Below are positions 41,952 through 50,276 of a stretch of 64,000 nt of DNA, one piece after another. The stretch comes from Tumebacillus flagellatus (lineage in GTDB: Bacteria; Bacillota; Bacilli; Tumebacillales; Tumebacillaceae), in NCBI RefSeq assembly GCF_000714935.1, contig NZ_JMIR01000017.1, positions 26,676 to 90,675 on the forward strand, given 5' to 3'. The notes under the pieces were generated by a model that saw nothing but the letters and a program-made list of their open reading frames with translations, was not told the DNA's origin and ran no database searches. The position numbers and the translations under genes were made by a program. Numbering within the stretch: position 1 is the stretch's first letter; the number at the start of each line of letters is the position of its first letter.

Positions 41952-44900
41952 CCGACCCCCGCCCGACAACAGGCCAATGGAAAGCCATCCGCGATCTGGA
42001 ACGCCATCTCACCGTCTCCGCAGGGGCCGGTGCGGGCAAGACGTGGGTGCTGACGGAACGCTACACGACGATGTTGGCGGGTCGACCGCTGATTTTGCCG
42101 CCGCTGGAGTTGGAAGCGGAGGGACAGGCAGGCGTTGCGCCGAGCCGTCCCGGTCAAATTGTCGCGATCACGTTTACCAAGGAAGCGGCGGGCGAGATGA
42201 AAGCCCGCATCCGCGAGCGCCTCTCCCGCTGGAAAGCAGACGCGGAGGATGAGGACAAGCGCCAGATCGCCCTGCTCCAAGAAGAAGTGGAGCGCGCCGT
42301 GATCACCACGATTCACGGCTACTGCTCTGAGCTTTTGCGCCAATACCCGCTGGAGGCTGGCATCGACCCGCAAGCGCGGGTGTTGGAAGAGAGCGAGGCG
42401 GTGTTTCGCTTGGAAGAAGCGGTGCGCGAGGCGCTCGATGAGGGACTTTCTCGCGAGGACGCGGGCGTGTTGGCGCTGCTCACCGAGTACGGGTATGAGC
42501 CGCTCGTCCGCCATGTGATGGAGTTTTACCCGAGCGTTCGCGAGCAGACGGAGGACTTCGCGGGCATGGCGACGCAGACGCTTGCGAAACTCGACGAGTT
42601 GCAAGCAGGTCTCGCGCCCGCTGTTGAAACGCTGGAGAAGCTCCTGCGCAACGTGCTCTCCGTCGACCTCGACGCCCTCGACGGCAAAAAAGGATCTGTC
42701 GCCCGCGCCCTTCGCCTGCGCGCGGAGTATCCGGAGATTTCGCGGACGCTTGCGAACTGGCGGGACAGCGGGTGGGAGTATCTGCCTGAGATCGGGGTGT
42801 TGCTGGAAGAGCTCACGGCGGGTTGGGGCACGCTCGTCAAGGAACTCAAACCGGACGTGAACGCTCTGAAAGCGCACGTGCCGACGCTCTCCCGCCACAT
42901 CGTGCCGTCCGGTCTGCGCGAGACGGTCGTGCATCTCTCGCAGTTGTTGCAAGAGATCCACATCCTCTACACGGAGAAGAAAACACGCGACCGCGCCCTC
43001 GACTTCACCGACTTGCAAAACCTCGCCGTCCGGCTGTTGCAGCGTGCGGACGTGCGCAACTGGCAAGCGAAGCGATTGCGTTTTCTCATGGTGGACGAGT
43101 TTCAGGATACCAACCCGGTGCAGAAGCGCCTCCTCGATGCGCTGACGGAAGGCAACGACGACTTGCGCCTGTTCGTGGTCGGGGATGCCAAGCAGTCGAT
43201 CTACCGCTTCCGTGGCGCGGATGTGCAAGTGTTTCTCGACACGCAGGACGAAGTGGGTCGATCGGGCGGCGAGCACGTCGCGCTCGCGCACAACTTCCGG
43301 ACGCAGGAGCCGATCATCGCGTTTGTGAACCGGTTGTTTGAGCTGCTGATGCCGGAGACGTACGAACCGATGCAAGCGACCCGCCCGGCGGCGCATTCGC
43401 GGCCGATGATCGAAGTTCTGCATCTCACGGAGGAGCCCGGCTCCGTCGAACAAAAACTCGCTGAGGCAAGAACGGTAGCAAGACGGATTCGCGAGATGGT
43501 GGGGAGAGAAACACTCATCCCAAATCACGACGGCACCTTGCGTTCTGTTCAATACCGCGACATCACGATTCTTTTTTCCGCGATGACGCACGTGTACATC
43601 TACGAACACGCCTTGCAACAAGCGGGCATCCCGTACTACATCGTCGGCAGCCGCGACTTTTTCCGTCGTCAGGAAATCTTCGACCTCGTCAGCGTTCTGC
43701 AAGTGTTGGTGGAGGAAATGGACACCGTCGCCCGCATCGGAGCCCTGCGTTCCCCGCTGTTCGGCGTTTCAGACGAAGCGCTCTACTGGCTGGGCCGCGA
43801 GGGTCTCGTCGCCCCGGACTGGACGCAACTCCCGAATTGGCACCGCCTCGCGCCGGACGACCAAGCCAAACTGACCCGCGCGCAAACCCTGTTCCGCCTC
43901 TGGCGCGAAGAGAAGTCCTACAAAAACGCCGCCGCCGTGCTCACCTCGATCCTACAACACACCGGCTACGAGCAGGCGCTGTTTCTCACGTTCGGCGGCG
44001 ACCAAAAAGTCGGCAACGTCCGCAAACTGTTGGAGATCGCCCATGAACAGCCTGCGGAACGGGCGAGTGTGCTGGCGTTTTTATCCGATTTGCAGAAGCG
44101 CATCGACGGCGAAGTGAAGGAAGAAGACGCGCAGGTCGAGTCCGACCAGAGCGATGTCGTCAAGATCATGACCGTGCACAAATCCAAGGGGCTGGAATTC
44201 CCCGTGGTCATCTTGCCGGACATGGCGCGCACGTTCAATTTGAGCGAGGGCGGGAAGTTTCGCTACGACCCGCAACGGGGCCTCGTCCCGTCGTTCACGG
44301 AAAACGACGCTTGGAACGAGTTCGGCTACTCCACGCTGCTTTCCGAAGAGAACAAAGCCAAAGCCCTCGCCGAAGAGCGGCGCAAACTGTACGTTGCGAT
44401 GACGCGGGCGCGAGACTACCTGCTCCTCGTCGGCACCCGCGCCCTCGATAAAAAAACACCCCCCACGCTCGAAGACTCCCGCTGGTTCGGCTGGCTCCAA
44501 GCCGCCGAGGTCGAGAAGTGGGAAGGCGTGAAGTGGGTGCACCTCGGAGCGCAAGAGGACGTGATGACAACGGAAGTTTCTGTGGATGGCTTTCAAACAG
44601 ACGCGGCAATAAACGGGGACGCTTTTGCAAATACAGAGCCAACGGGGGATGCCGTTTTTGCAATTGACTCCAACTTTGCTTTTGTTGAGACCTCCAACCA
44701 AGGGAATTTCGCTCCCGATGAACATCGAAACGAATCCGCCGTCTCTTTGGAGCCGCGAGACGTGACCGTTCACATCCCCGCCTCGCTGGCAGCGCATTTC
44801 CCGCTTCTCGGCCCGATCCAACCGCGCCCTGACGAAATTCCGGGGCTCACGCTTTCCGTCTCCGCCCTGCTGACGTACTTCACGTGTCCGCGCCAGTACT

Positions 44901-45673
44901 ACTACAAGTACGCGCTCCGTCTCCCGGAACTGGCGAGACCATTGGAAGACACACAGCAGATTTCGTTGTTCGACGCCGTGGAAGCCGTGGAGGAGCCGAA
45001 CCTGACGCCGACAGAACTGGCGGACACCGATGCCGAACACGACCCGACGGTGCGCGGAACACTGGTGCACCGCGTCTTGGAACTGCTCCAACACCCGGCA
45101 GACCTCCAACCTCTGCTGCACCGCGCTCTCACCGAACGCAAAATCGTCGGTGAGGAAGCACAACGCTGGATTCCGCTCTTAACGGGCGATATCCAACGCT
45201 ACACCGAGAGCCGCCTCTTCCGCGAAGTCCAAGCGGCGACGGAGCAACACAGCGAGATGATGTTCCGCTTGCTCGTCGGCAAGCACGCGATCACGGGGAT
45301 CATCGACAAACTCTATCGCAAACCGGACGGCCGCGCTGTCGTGCTCGACTACAAAACCAACCGCATCACCCGCCGGCAACTGAATCGTACGGCGCACCAC
45401 TACACGCCGCAACTGCAACTCTACACGCTGGTCGCCGAGCAACTTCTCGGCTGGCACGTCGAGCGCGCCGTGCTCTACTTCACGGCGCTCGACGCCGAAG
45501 CGGACGTTCCGGTAACGCCTGCCGACTTGGAAGAGATGCAGTCCCGCCTGCATACCGCTTGCGACCACATCGCCCGTCACGACGGTGAAACGGACTTCCC
45601 GCAGACGGAGGAAACGGGTGCGTGCGGACGTTGTCCTTACCAGTTGATTTGCCGGGGAGATATGCTATCATGA
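41948..45673 (+). CDS. addA: AddA helicase/nuclease subunit
   Basis: 1241 residues, UvrD/RecB superfamily. Walker A SAGAGAGKT, motif Ia ITFTKEAAGEMKARI, motif II VDEFQDTNPVQ, motif III VVGDAKQSIYRFRGAD, motif V MTVHKSKGLEFPVVILP and motif VI RRKLYVAMTRARDYL are all intact, so this is the motor subunit. The C-terminal nuclease has GIIDKLYRKPDGRAVVLDYKTN. Unusually it also has a cysteine set (YFTCPRQYYY, and CGRCPYQLIC near the end) like the Fe-S staple normally seen in AddB. Confidence 0.92.
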   Translation: MTDPRPTTGQWKAIRDLERHLTVSAGAGAGKTWVLTERYTTMLAGRPLILPPLELEAEGQAGVAPSRPGQIVAITFTKEAAGEMKARIRERLSRWKADAEDEDKRQIALLQEEVERAVITTIHGYCSELLRQYPLEAGIDPQARVLEESEAVFRLEEAVREALDEGLSREDAGVLALLTEYGYEPLVRHVMEFYPSVREQTEDFAGMATQTLAKLDELQAGLAPAVETLEKLLRNVLSVDLDALDGKKGSVARALRLRAEYPEISRTLANWRDSGWEYLPEIGVLLEELTAGWGTLVKELKPDVNALKAHVPTLSRHIVPSGLRETVVHLSQLLQEIHILYTEKKTRDRALDFTDLQNLAVRLLQRADVRNWQAKRLRFLMVDEFQDTNPVQKRLLDALTEGNDDLRLFVVGDAKQSIYRFRGADVQVFLDTQDEVGRSGGEHVALAHNFRTQEPIIAFVNRLFELLMPETYEPMQATRPAAHSRPMIEVLHLTEEPGSVEQKLAEARTVARRIREMVGRETLIPNHDGTLRSVQYRDITILFSAMTHVYIYEHALQQAGIPYYIVGSRDFFRRQEIFDLVSVLQVLVEEMDTVARIGALRSPLFGVSDEALYWLGREGLVAPDWTQLPNWHRLAPDDQAKLTRAQTLFRLWREEKSYKNAAAVLTSILQHTGYEQALFLTFGGDQKVGNVRKLLEIAHEQPAERASVLAFLSDLQKRIDGEVKEEDAQVESDQSDVVKIMTVHKSKGLEFPVVILPDMARTFNLSEGGKFRYDPQRGLVPSFTENDAWNEFGYSTLLSEENKAKALAEERRKLYVAMTRARDYLLLVGTRALDKKTPPTLEDSRWFGWLQAAEVEKWEGVKWVHLGAQEDVMTTEVSVDGFQTDAAINGDAFANTEPTGDAVFAIDSNFAFVETSNQGNFAPDEHRNESAVSLEPRDVTVHIPASLAAHFPLLGPIQPRPDEIPGLTLSVSALLTYFTCPRQYYYKYALRLPELARPLEDTQQISLFDAVEAVEEPNLTPTELADTDAEHDPTVRGTLVHRVLELLQHPADLQPLLHRALTERKIVGEEAQRWIPLLTGDIQRYTESRLFREVQAATEQHSEMMFRLLVGKHAITGIIDKLYRKPDGRAVVLDYKTNRITRRQLNRTAHHYTPQLQLYTLVAEQLLGWHVERAVLYFTALDAEADVPVTPADLEEMQSRLHTACDHIARHDGETDFPQTEETGACGRCPYQLICRGDMLS

Positions 45674-45697
45674 CGAAGGAAGGAGGCGTTTTTTCAT

Positions 45698-45997
45698 ATG
45701 GATTACCAAGATTATTTGACCGCCATTCAAACCATCGCGTATGAATACATTCCGAACGAGCAGCCGCTGACCCGAGAAGCGGCTGACCAGCTCGGCGCCC
45801 GTCTGCTGGGACTCACGGAGCCGCTCAACCCGCTCCCGAAACACACCACCCGCCATCAGACGGTGATCTGCTACCGGGAAAAAGGCAACTGGGTACCGGT
45901 CACGATCCATTTCCAAACCACCCCGGAAGGCACGGTCCGCTACGCCCGCATCCACGCCCCGAGCTTTATCAAGGAATACGGCGAAGAACAATTCTAA
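45698..45997 (+). CDS. Small hypothetical protein downstream of addA
   Basis: 99 residues, soluble, starting MDYQDYLTAIQTIAYEYIPN, with a helical first half and a beta-rich second half (RHQTVICYREKGNWVPVTIHFQ). AAGGAGGCG precedes ATG 45698, and it lies 24 nt after addA, so it may be co-transcribed. No family recognised. Confidence 0.75.
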   Translation: MDYQDYLTAIQTIAYEYIPNEQPLTREAADQLGARLLGLTEPLNPLPKHTTRHQTVICYREKGNWVPVTIHFQTTPEGTVRYARIHAPSFIKEYGEEQF

Positions 45998-46005
45998 ACC
46001 GCCCC

Positions 46006-46041
46006 AAGAGGAGCCCGTCCGCGCGGCTCCTCTTTTTTTTC
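46006..46041 (+). terminator. Rho-independent terminator
   Basis: GAGGAGCC (46008-46015) pairs with GGCTCCTC (46025-46032), followed by eight T. It ends the addBA unit. Confidence 0.88.
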
Positions 46042-46198
46042 CTGCAAAAGCGAACAAACACTGCCGATCCTCGACAGAACCTCTTACGCATGCGTACAAA
46101 CGGGTGGAGAATACAATAATAAGGCCATAAAAAATGGATGAAAGCCGCCAAATTTGCTATGATGGATGGGGAATTGCGAGAAGAAGGGGGCGTCCCGA

Positions 46199-46996
46199 GT
46201 GTACGGACGTGATTGGGATACGTTCTTACTTCCCTATGAACAGGCTGTCGAGGAGCTCAAAGTCAAATTCCGCTCCTTGCGCACGGAGATCAAACACACG
46301 GAAGAATACACCCCGATCGAATTCTGCACCGGTCGGGTCAAGAAAGTTTCCAGCATCATCGAGAAAGCCAAGATTTTAAGCATCCCGCTGGAACGGGTTG
46401 AGGAAGTGCCGGACATCGCCGGCATTCGGATCATGTGCCAGTTCCAAGAAGACATGCACCGCGTCGCGGAACACATCCGCGGCCGCAAGGACATGACCGT
46501 CGTGGAAGAGCGCGACTATGTGACCAACCGCAAACCGAGCGGGTATCGCAGCTACCACTTTATCGTCAAGTACCCGGTGCAGACGGCAAGCGGCGAGCAA
46601 GAATTGCTGGCGGAGATCCAACTGCGGACGTTGGCGATGAATTTCTGGGCGACGATCGAGCACTCGTTGAACTATAAATACAAAGGCAACATCCCGGAAC
46701 AAGTCCGTGAGCGGCTCGTTCGCGCGGCTGAAGCTTCGTACCGCTTGGACGGCGAGATGTCGGCGATCCGGGACGAGATCAAAGCGGCGCAGATCCTCTT
46801 TGAAACCAAGTCGAACACCGTGGCGGACATCCTCTCGATGATCGAGAAGATGATCCACAACGGACACCTCGAATTGGCGGCGGAGTTCCACCAGAAATTC
46901 CATGAAGCGCAGTCGGAGGACATCCAGTCTCTGCAACGCTTGTCGGAAGAGATTCAGCAAGTGTTGCAACAGTTGGAGCAGAACAACTTTTTCTAA
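46199..46996 (+). CDS. relQ: Small alarmone synthetase, (p)ppGpp synthase (YjbM/RelQ family)
   Basis: 265 residues. RelA-type synthetase domain without hydrolase or TGS domains: GRVKKVSSIIEKAK, VEEVPDIAGIRIMCQF, the substrate loop YVTNRKPSGYRSYHFIVKYP and EIQLRTLAMNFWATIEHSLNYKYKG, in the order of YjbM/RelQ. It transfers pyrophosphate from ATP to GDP/GTP under stress. GTG 46199 follows AGAAGGGGG by 8 nt; the upstream in-frame ATG 46166 has no such site. The C-terminal helices (about 190-265) are long and Gln-rich. Confidence 0.9.
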   Translation: MYGRDWDTFLLPYEQAVEELKVKFRSLRTEIKHTEEYTPIEFCTGRVKKVSSIIEKAKILSIPLERVEEVPDIAGIRIMCQFQEDMHRVAEHIRGRKDMTVVEERDYVTNRKPSGYRSYHFIVKYPVQTASGEQELLAEIQLRTLAMNFWATIEHSLNYKYKGNIPEQVRERLVRAAEASYRLDGEMSAIRDEIKAAQILFETKSNTVADILSMIEKMIHNGHLELAAEFHQKFHEAQSEDIQSLQRLSEEIQQVLQQLEQNNFF

Positions 46997-47007
46997 CACA
47001 CATACGA

Positions 47008-47046
47008 AAAAGAGCAGCCGCACCTCACGCGCGGTTGCTCTTTTTT
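47008..47046 (+). terminator. Rho-independent terminator
   Basis: AGAGCAGCCG (47011-47020) pairs with CGGTTGCTCT (47032-47041), followed by TTTTT. Confidence 0.85.
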
Positions 47047-47063
47047 GTGGTCACGCCAGGGGA

Positions 47064-47159
47064 TTAGTACCCGTAGCCCGGGGTGAGCAGGACAAACAGG
47101 ACGAAGATGATCAGGAAGACCACCGCCCAACGGGTGTACCCGCCGAAAACACCGTACAT
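47064..47159 (-). CDS. YjcZ-type small sporulation membrane peptide
   Basis: 31 residues beginning MYGVFGGYTRWAVVFLIIF and ending LLTPGYGY: a Gly/Tyr-rich head, one hydrophobic helix and a short GYGY tail, the pattern of YjcZ/SscA small sporulation proteins. GAAAGGGGGATGCTCAT precedes ATG 47159. It is transcribed opposite to its neighbours. It probably sits in the spore envelope; function inferred from family resemblance. Confidence 0.78.
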   Translation of the reverse strand: MYGVFGGYTRWAVVFLIIFVLFVLLTPGYGY

Positions 47160-47338
47160 ATGAGCATCCCCCTTTCGCAGTACATGCTGCATCTTATGAC
47201 ACATCCTGTTCCGACGGCAGGGCGGGTGTCCCGCCCGCGCAATTTTTTATGCCCAATGTATACCGGGGTGAGAAAAAACGCCAAAATTCCGCATAGACTA
47301 CACTACACGTTTTCGACGAACACGAAAGGAGCGGTCTG

Positions 47339-47647
47339 GTGATCACGGAGGCGGACGTGCGCAGGGAGTTGTTGGAGGTGTGGGACCCGGAGTTGATGAT
47401 GGACATCGTCAATCTGGGGCTGGTCTATGACGTGCAAGTGAGGGAGCAGGGACGGCGCGTGCTCGTGGTGATGACGCTGACCGCGATGGGGTGCCCGGCG
47501 TTTGACTCCATGCGCGACGACATCGTGTCGCGCGTTTCCACGCTGCCCGGGGTCGAGAGCGTCGACGTCGAGCTGACGTTCAGCCCCCCTTGGTCCAAAG
47601 AACTCATGTCCGACGAGGCCAAGACGATTTTTCGCTACCTGTTCTAA
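47339..47647 (+). CDS. MIP18-family (DUF59) iron-sulfur assembly factor, SufT-like
   Basis: 102 residues. The MIP18 signature is present: VWDPELMMDIVNLGLVYDV, VVMTLTAMGCPAFDSMRDDI with the conserved TxxGCP Cys, and VDVELTFSPPWSKELMSDEA. Such proteins help deliver Fe-S clusters to targets. The suf operon starts 489 nt downstream, which fits. It starts at GTG 47339 behind GAAAGGAGCGGTCT. Confidence 0.9.
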   Translation: MITEADVRRELLEVWDPELMMDIVNLGLVYDVQVREQGRRVLVVMTLTAMGCPAFDSMRDDIVSRVSTLPGVESVDVELTFSPPWSKELMSDEAKTIFRYLF

Positions 47648-47676
47648 ATCCCGCATACAAATAACCACTTACGCCA

Positions 47677-47706
47677 AGAGATAGTTCCCTCGGACTATCT
47701 CTTTCT
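47677..47706 (+). terminator. Rho-independent terminator
   Basis: AGAGATAGT (47677-47685) pairs with ACTATCTCT (47694-47702), followed by TTCTT. Confidence 0.75.
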
Positions 47707-47828
47707 TCATGCCCGTGCATATGGATAGAAAGTTCGTAAAAAACGACCCGCGCACCGCCGCGCGACCCTTCGAACTCGTATAACCATCCGCAATCCAACA
47801 TTTCCCTGCAAAGAGGTGTTCGTTTCCC

Positions 47829-48005
47829 ATGAAAAGCCCCCGATGGCCGATCTTTTTGTTTGCCATCCTGCTCGGACTCGCGACAGGCGACGCCGTTCTC
47901 TCCACGTCTGCGCACGCCAACCCAACCCGGAATCCGGGCGAGTTGCAGCCGTCCAACCAGCCAAGCAACGTCACCATCCCCGACCTGTCCGTGAAAAAAG
48001 CCTGA
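47829..48005 (+). CDS. Small secreted protein
   Basis: 58 residues: MKSPRWPIFLFAILLGL begins a signal peptide that likely ends at SAHA, leaving a mature peptide of about 28 residues rich in Asn, Pro and Ser (NPTRNPGELQPSNQPSNV). AGAGGTG lies upstream of ATG 47829, and the stop codon is built into a strong terminator, which supports a real gene. No family recognised. Confidence 0.6.
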   Translation: MKSPRWPIFLFAILLGLATGDAVLSTSAHANPTRNPGELQPSNQPSNVTIPDLSVKKA

Positions 48006-48036
48006 TGCCGTCGAGCGCATCAGGCTTTTTTCTTTC
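47995..48036 (+). terminator. Rho-independent terminator
   Basis: AAAAAAGCCTGATGC pairs with GCATCAGGCTTTTTT on either side of a short loop; the small secreted protein stops inside the first arm (48003-48005). Confidence 0.88.
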
Positions 48037-48070
48037 ATATGCTGATACGAGGAAAGATGACGGAATCAGT

Positions 48071-48102
48071 CAGGATTCACACGACTCAGGATTCATACGA
48101 CT
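48071..48102 (+). repeat. Tandem 16-bp repeat in the suf leader
   Basis: CAGGATTCACACGACT (48071-48086) and CAGGATTCATACGACT (48087-48102) differ at one base and lie 34 nt before the sufC start, within the promoter or leader. Possible regulator site. Confidence 0.75.
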
Positions 48103-48135
48103 CTGGTTTCACTCGAAGAAGGGGAGGCAGACCGG

Positions 48136-48987
48136 ATGGCACAACCGCTGTTGCACATTCAAGACTTGAGCGTCTCCGTCGAAGGGGCGCCGATTGTACA
48201 GGGGCTTTCCGTCGAGATCCACGGCGGAGAAGTGCATGCCGTCATGGGCCCCAACGGCACCGGAAAAAGCACTTTCGCCCAAGCGCTGATGGGCCACCCG
48301 CGCTACGAAGTCACGGGCGGCACGGCCCGTCTGGACGGAAAAGACCTGCTGGCGATGCGCGTCGACGAACGCGCCCGCGCCGGATTGTTTCTTGCGATGC
48401 AGTACCCCGCCGAAATCCCCGGCGTCTCCAACGCCAATTTCTTGCGGCTGGCGGTGAACGCGCGCCGCGGCGAAGGCAACGCGCTGCCCGTGCTGCAATT
48501 TCACCGCCAACTGACGGCGAAGATGAAGGAGCTCGGCATCGAGCCGTCCTTCGCCGAACGCTGCCTCAACGAAGGCTTCTCCGGCGGCGAGAAGAAGCGC
48601 AACGAAATCCTCCAGATGGCGATGCTCAAACCGCGCCTCGCCATCCTCGACGAAATCGACTCCGGCCTCGACATCGATGCGCTGAAAGTCGTCGCCCAAG
48701 CGGTCAACTCCATGCGCAATCCGGAGATGGGCGTTGTGATCATCACGCACTACCAACGGCTTTTGAACTACATCGAACCCGACCGTGTTCACGTCCTGCT
48801 CGACGGACGCATCGTCCGCTCCGGCGGGAAGGAACTCGCGATTCAACTGGAAGAGCGGGGCTACGACTGGATTCGCGACGAGGTCGAAAGTCTTGAGGAA
48901 GAGCGCGCCCAAGCCGCGCGGAACACCCCGTCCGACCCGCGTCCGCTTGATGCGATCGACCCGCCGGAAGGGGGTTGTTTCGCATGA
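48136..48987 (+). CDS. sufC: Fe-S cluster assembly ATPase SufC
   Basis: 283 residues. ABC ATPase with Walker A GPNGTGKST, the SufC-typical LAMQYPAEIPGVSNANFLR, signature FSGGEKKRNEILQMA, Walker B LAILDEIDSGLDIDAL and switch IITHYQRLL. It powers the SufBCD scaffold in the cytosol. It has about 30 extra C-terminal residues (EERAQAARNTPSDPRPLD) beyond usual SufC. GGGGAGGCAGACCGG precedes ATG 48136. First gene of sufCDSUB. Confidence 0.96.
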   Translation: MAQPLLHIQDLSVSVEGAPIVQGLSVEIHGGEVHAVMGPNGTGKSTFAQALMGHPRYEVTGGTARLDGKDLLAMRVDERARAGLFLAMQYPAEIPGVSNANFLRLAVNARRGEGNALPVLQFHRQLTAKMKELGIEPSFAERCLNEGFSGGEKKRNEILQMAMLKPRLAILDEIDSGLDIDALKVVAQAVNSMRNPEMGVVIITHYQRLLNYIEPDRVHVLLDGRIVRSGGKELAIQLEERGYDWIRDEVESLEEERAQAARNTPSDPRPLDAIDPPEGGCFA

Positions 48988-50276
48988 CCCTCGACGCGGT
49001 GGGCAAACAACTGGTGCAGATTCTGACGACGCAGCGGCAGGAACCGGACTGGTTGCGCCGGATGCGTCACGAAGCGTTGCAAACGTACGAATCCCTGCCC
49101 GCCCAAATGCCTCTCGATCTCAGTCAGCGTCCCTGCGGCCTGTTCGCCCCGCGAGAAGGTGACCGTTCCTGCCCGGAGCGCTGGGAGATCATGACCCCGT
49201 TTCAACCGGAACGCAATCGCAAAAAAACGGAAGCATCGCGCCTCGTCTACGCCAACGACCGCAAGACTGCGCACTTTCTCGATGCGGAAGTGGCGGAAAA
49301 CGGAGTGATCTTGGCAGACTTGTCGCTGGCGGTGCGCGTGTTTCCAAGCCTCGTGCAACCGTATCTCGGGCAGGCCGTTCTGCTTGTCGACAAATGGACG
49401 GCGCTTTCCGGGGCGCTGTGGAACTTGGGCGTTTTTGTCTACGTGCCGCCAAACGTCAAAGTCCGCCTCCCTCTGCAAGCGTGGTGGCAGCGCACGGTCG
49501 GCGGCGGACAGTTGCATCCGCGCCTGCTGCTGGTCGCGGAAGCGGGCAGCGAAGTCACCTTGATCGCCGGCGAAGTGTCGAAGTTGCAGGAGCAGGCGTT
49601 CGTGGTTGCGGTCGGCGAGGTGTTTGCCAAACCGAACGCCGTGGTGCGGTTGGCTTTTTTGCAAGAGCATGACGCGCAGATGACGCGGATCGCGCACGTG
49701 CGGGCGAAAGTGGAGCGCGACGCCAAAGTTCAACTGTTCATGCTGGATCGCGGCGGCGGCGTCGGCCATGCGGAACTCGTCGCCGAGCAAGCGGGCCACG
49801 GATCGGAAGTGCTGCTCGACGGCCTCGTGACGGGAACGGGTTCGCAGCGGCTGGATTGGACGATGCGCACGGTACACATCGGCCGCCACACGCAGTCGAG
49901 AATCCGCACGCGGGCTCTGCTCACCGAGTACGCCCGACTGACCGCCCGCGCCGTCTCGCAGATTCAGCAGGGCGCGGTCGGGACGTTTGCCACGCAAGAA
50001 GAGCGCGTGCTGCTCCTCGCGCCCACCGCCCAAGCGAGCCCGATCCCGACGCTGCTGATCGACGAAGAGGACGTGCGCTGCGACCATGCCGCTTCTGTCG
50101 GGGCACTGCCGCCGGAGCAGTTGTTCTATCTGCAAGCCCGCGGGCTGCCCGAACGGGACGCCCGCAAACTTTTGATCAAAAGCTTCCTCGCGCCGCTGCT
50201 CGAAGACGCGCCCGCCGCACCGGGCATGGAAGTCCTGACCGACAAATGGCTCGACCGCAAGGGGGTGCTGAAATGA
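48984..50276 (+). CDS. sufD: Fe-S cluster assembly protein SufD
   Basis: 430 residues, SufBD superfamily beta-helix core with conserved C-terminal end (CDHAASVGALPPEQLFYLQARGLPERDARKLLIKSFL), where Cys-Asp-His is the SufD landmark. It forms the scaffold with SufB and SufC. ATG 48984 overlaps the sufC stop by 4 nt. The order C-D-S-U-B is the normal Bacilli order. Confidence 0.95.
   Translation: MTLDAVGKQLVQILTTQRQEPDWLRRMRHEALQTYESLPAQMPLDLSQRPCGLFAPREGDRSCPERWEIMTPFQPERNRKKTEASRLVYANDRKTAHFLDAEVAENGVILADLSLAVRVFPSLVQPYLGQAVLLVDKWTALSGALWNLGVFVYVPPNVKVRLPLQAWWQRTVGGGQLHPRLLLVAEAGSEVTLIAGEVSKLQEQAFVVAVGEVFAKPNAVVRLAFLQEHDAQMTRIAHVRAKVERDAKVQLFMLDRGGGVGHAELVAEQAGHGSEVLLDGLVTGTGSQRLDWTMRTVHIGRHTQSRIRTRALLTEYARLTARAVSQIQQGAVGTFATQEERVLLLAPTAQASPIPTLLIDEEDVRCDHAASVGALPPEQLFYLQARGLPERDARKLLIKSFLAPLLEDAPAAPGMEVLTDKWLDRKGVLK

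Noticed and set aside
41843..43702. 619-residue minus-strand open frame (also 39243-40961 and 11020-12699)
   Set aside because: These are antisense frames of addA, addB and the anti-sigma gene, kept open by high GC; no ribosome binding site or family motif.
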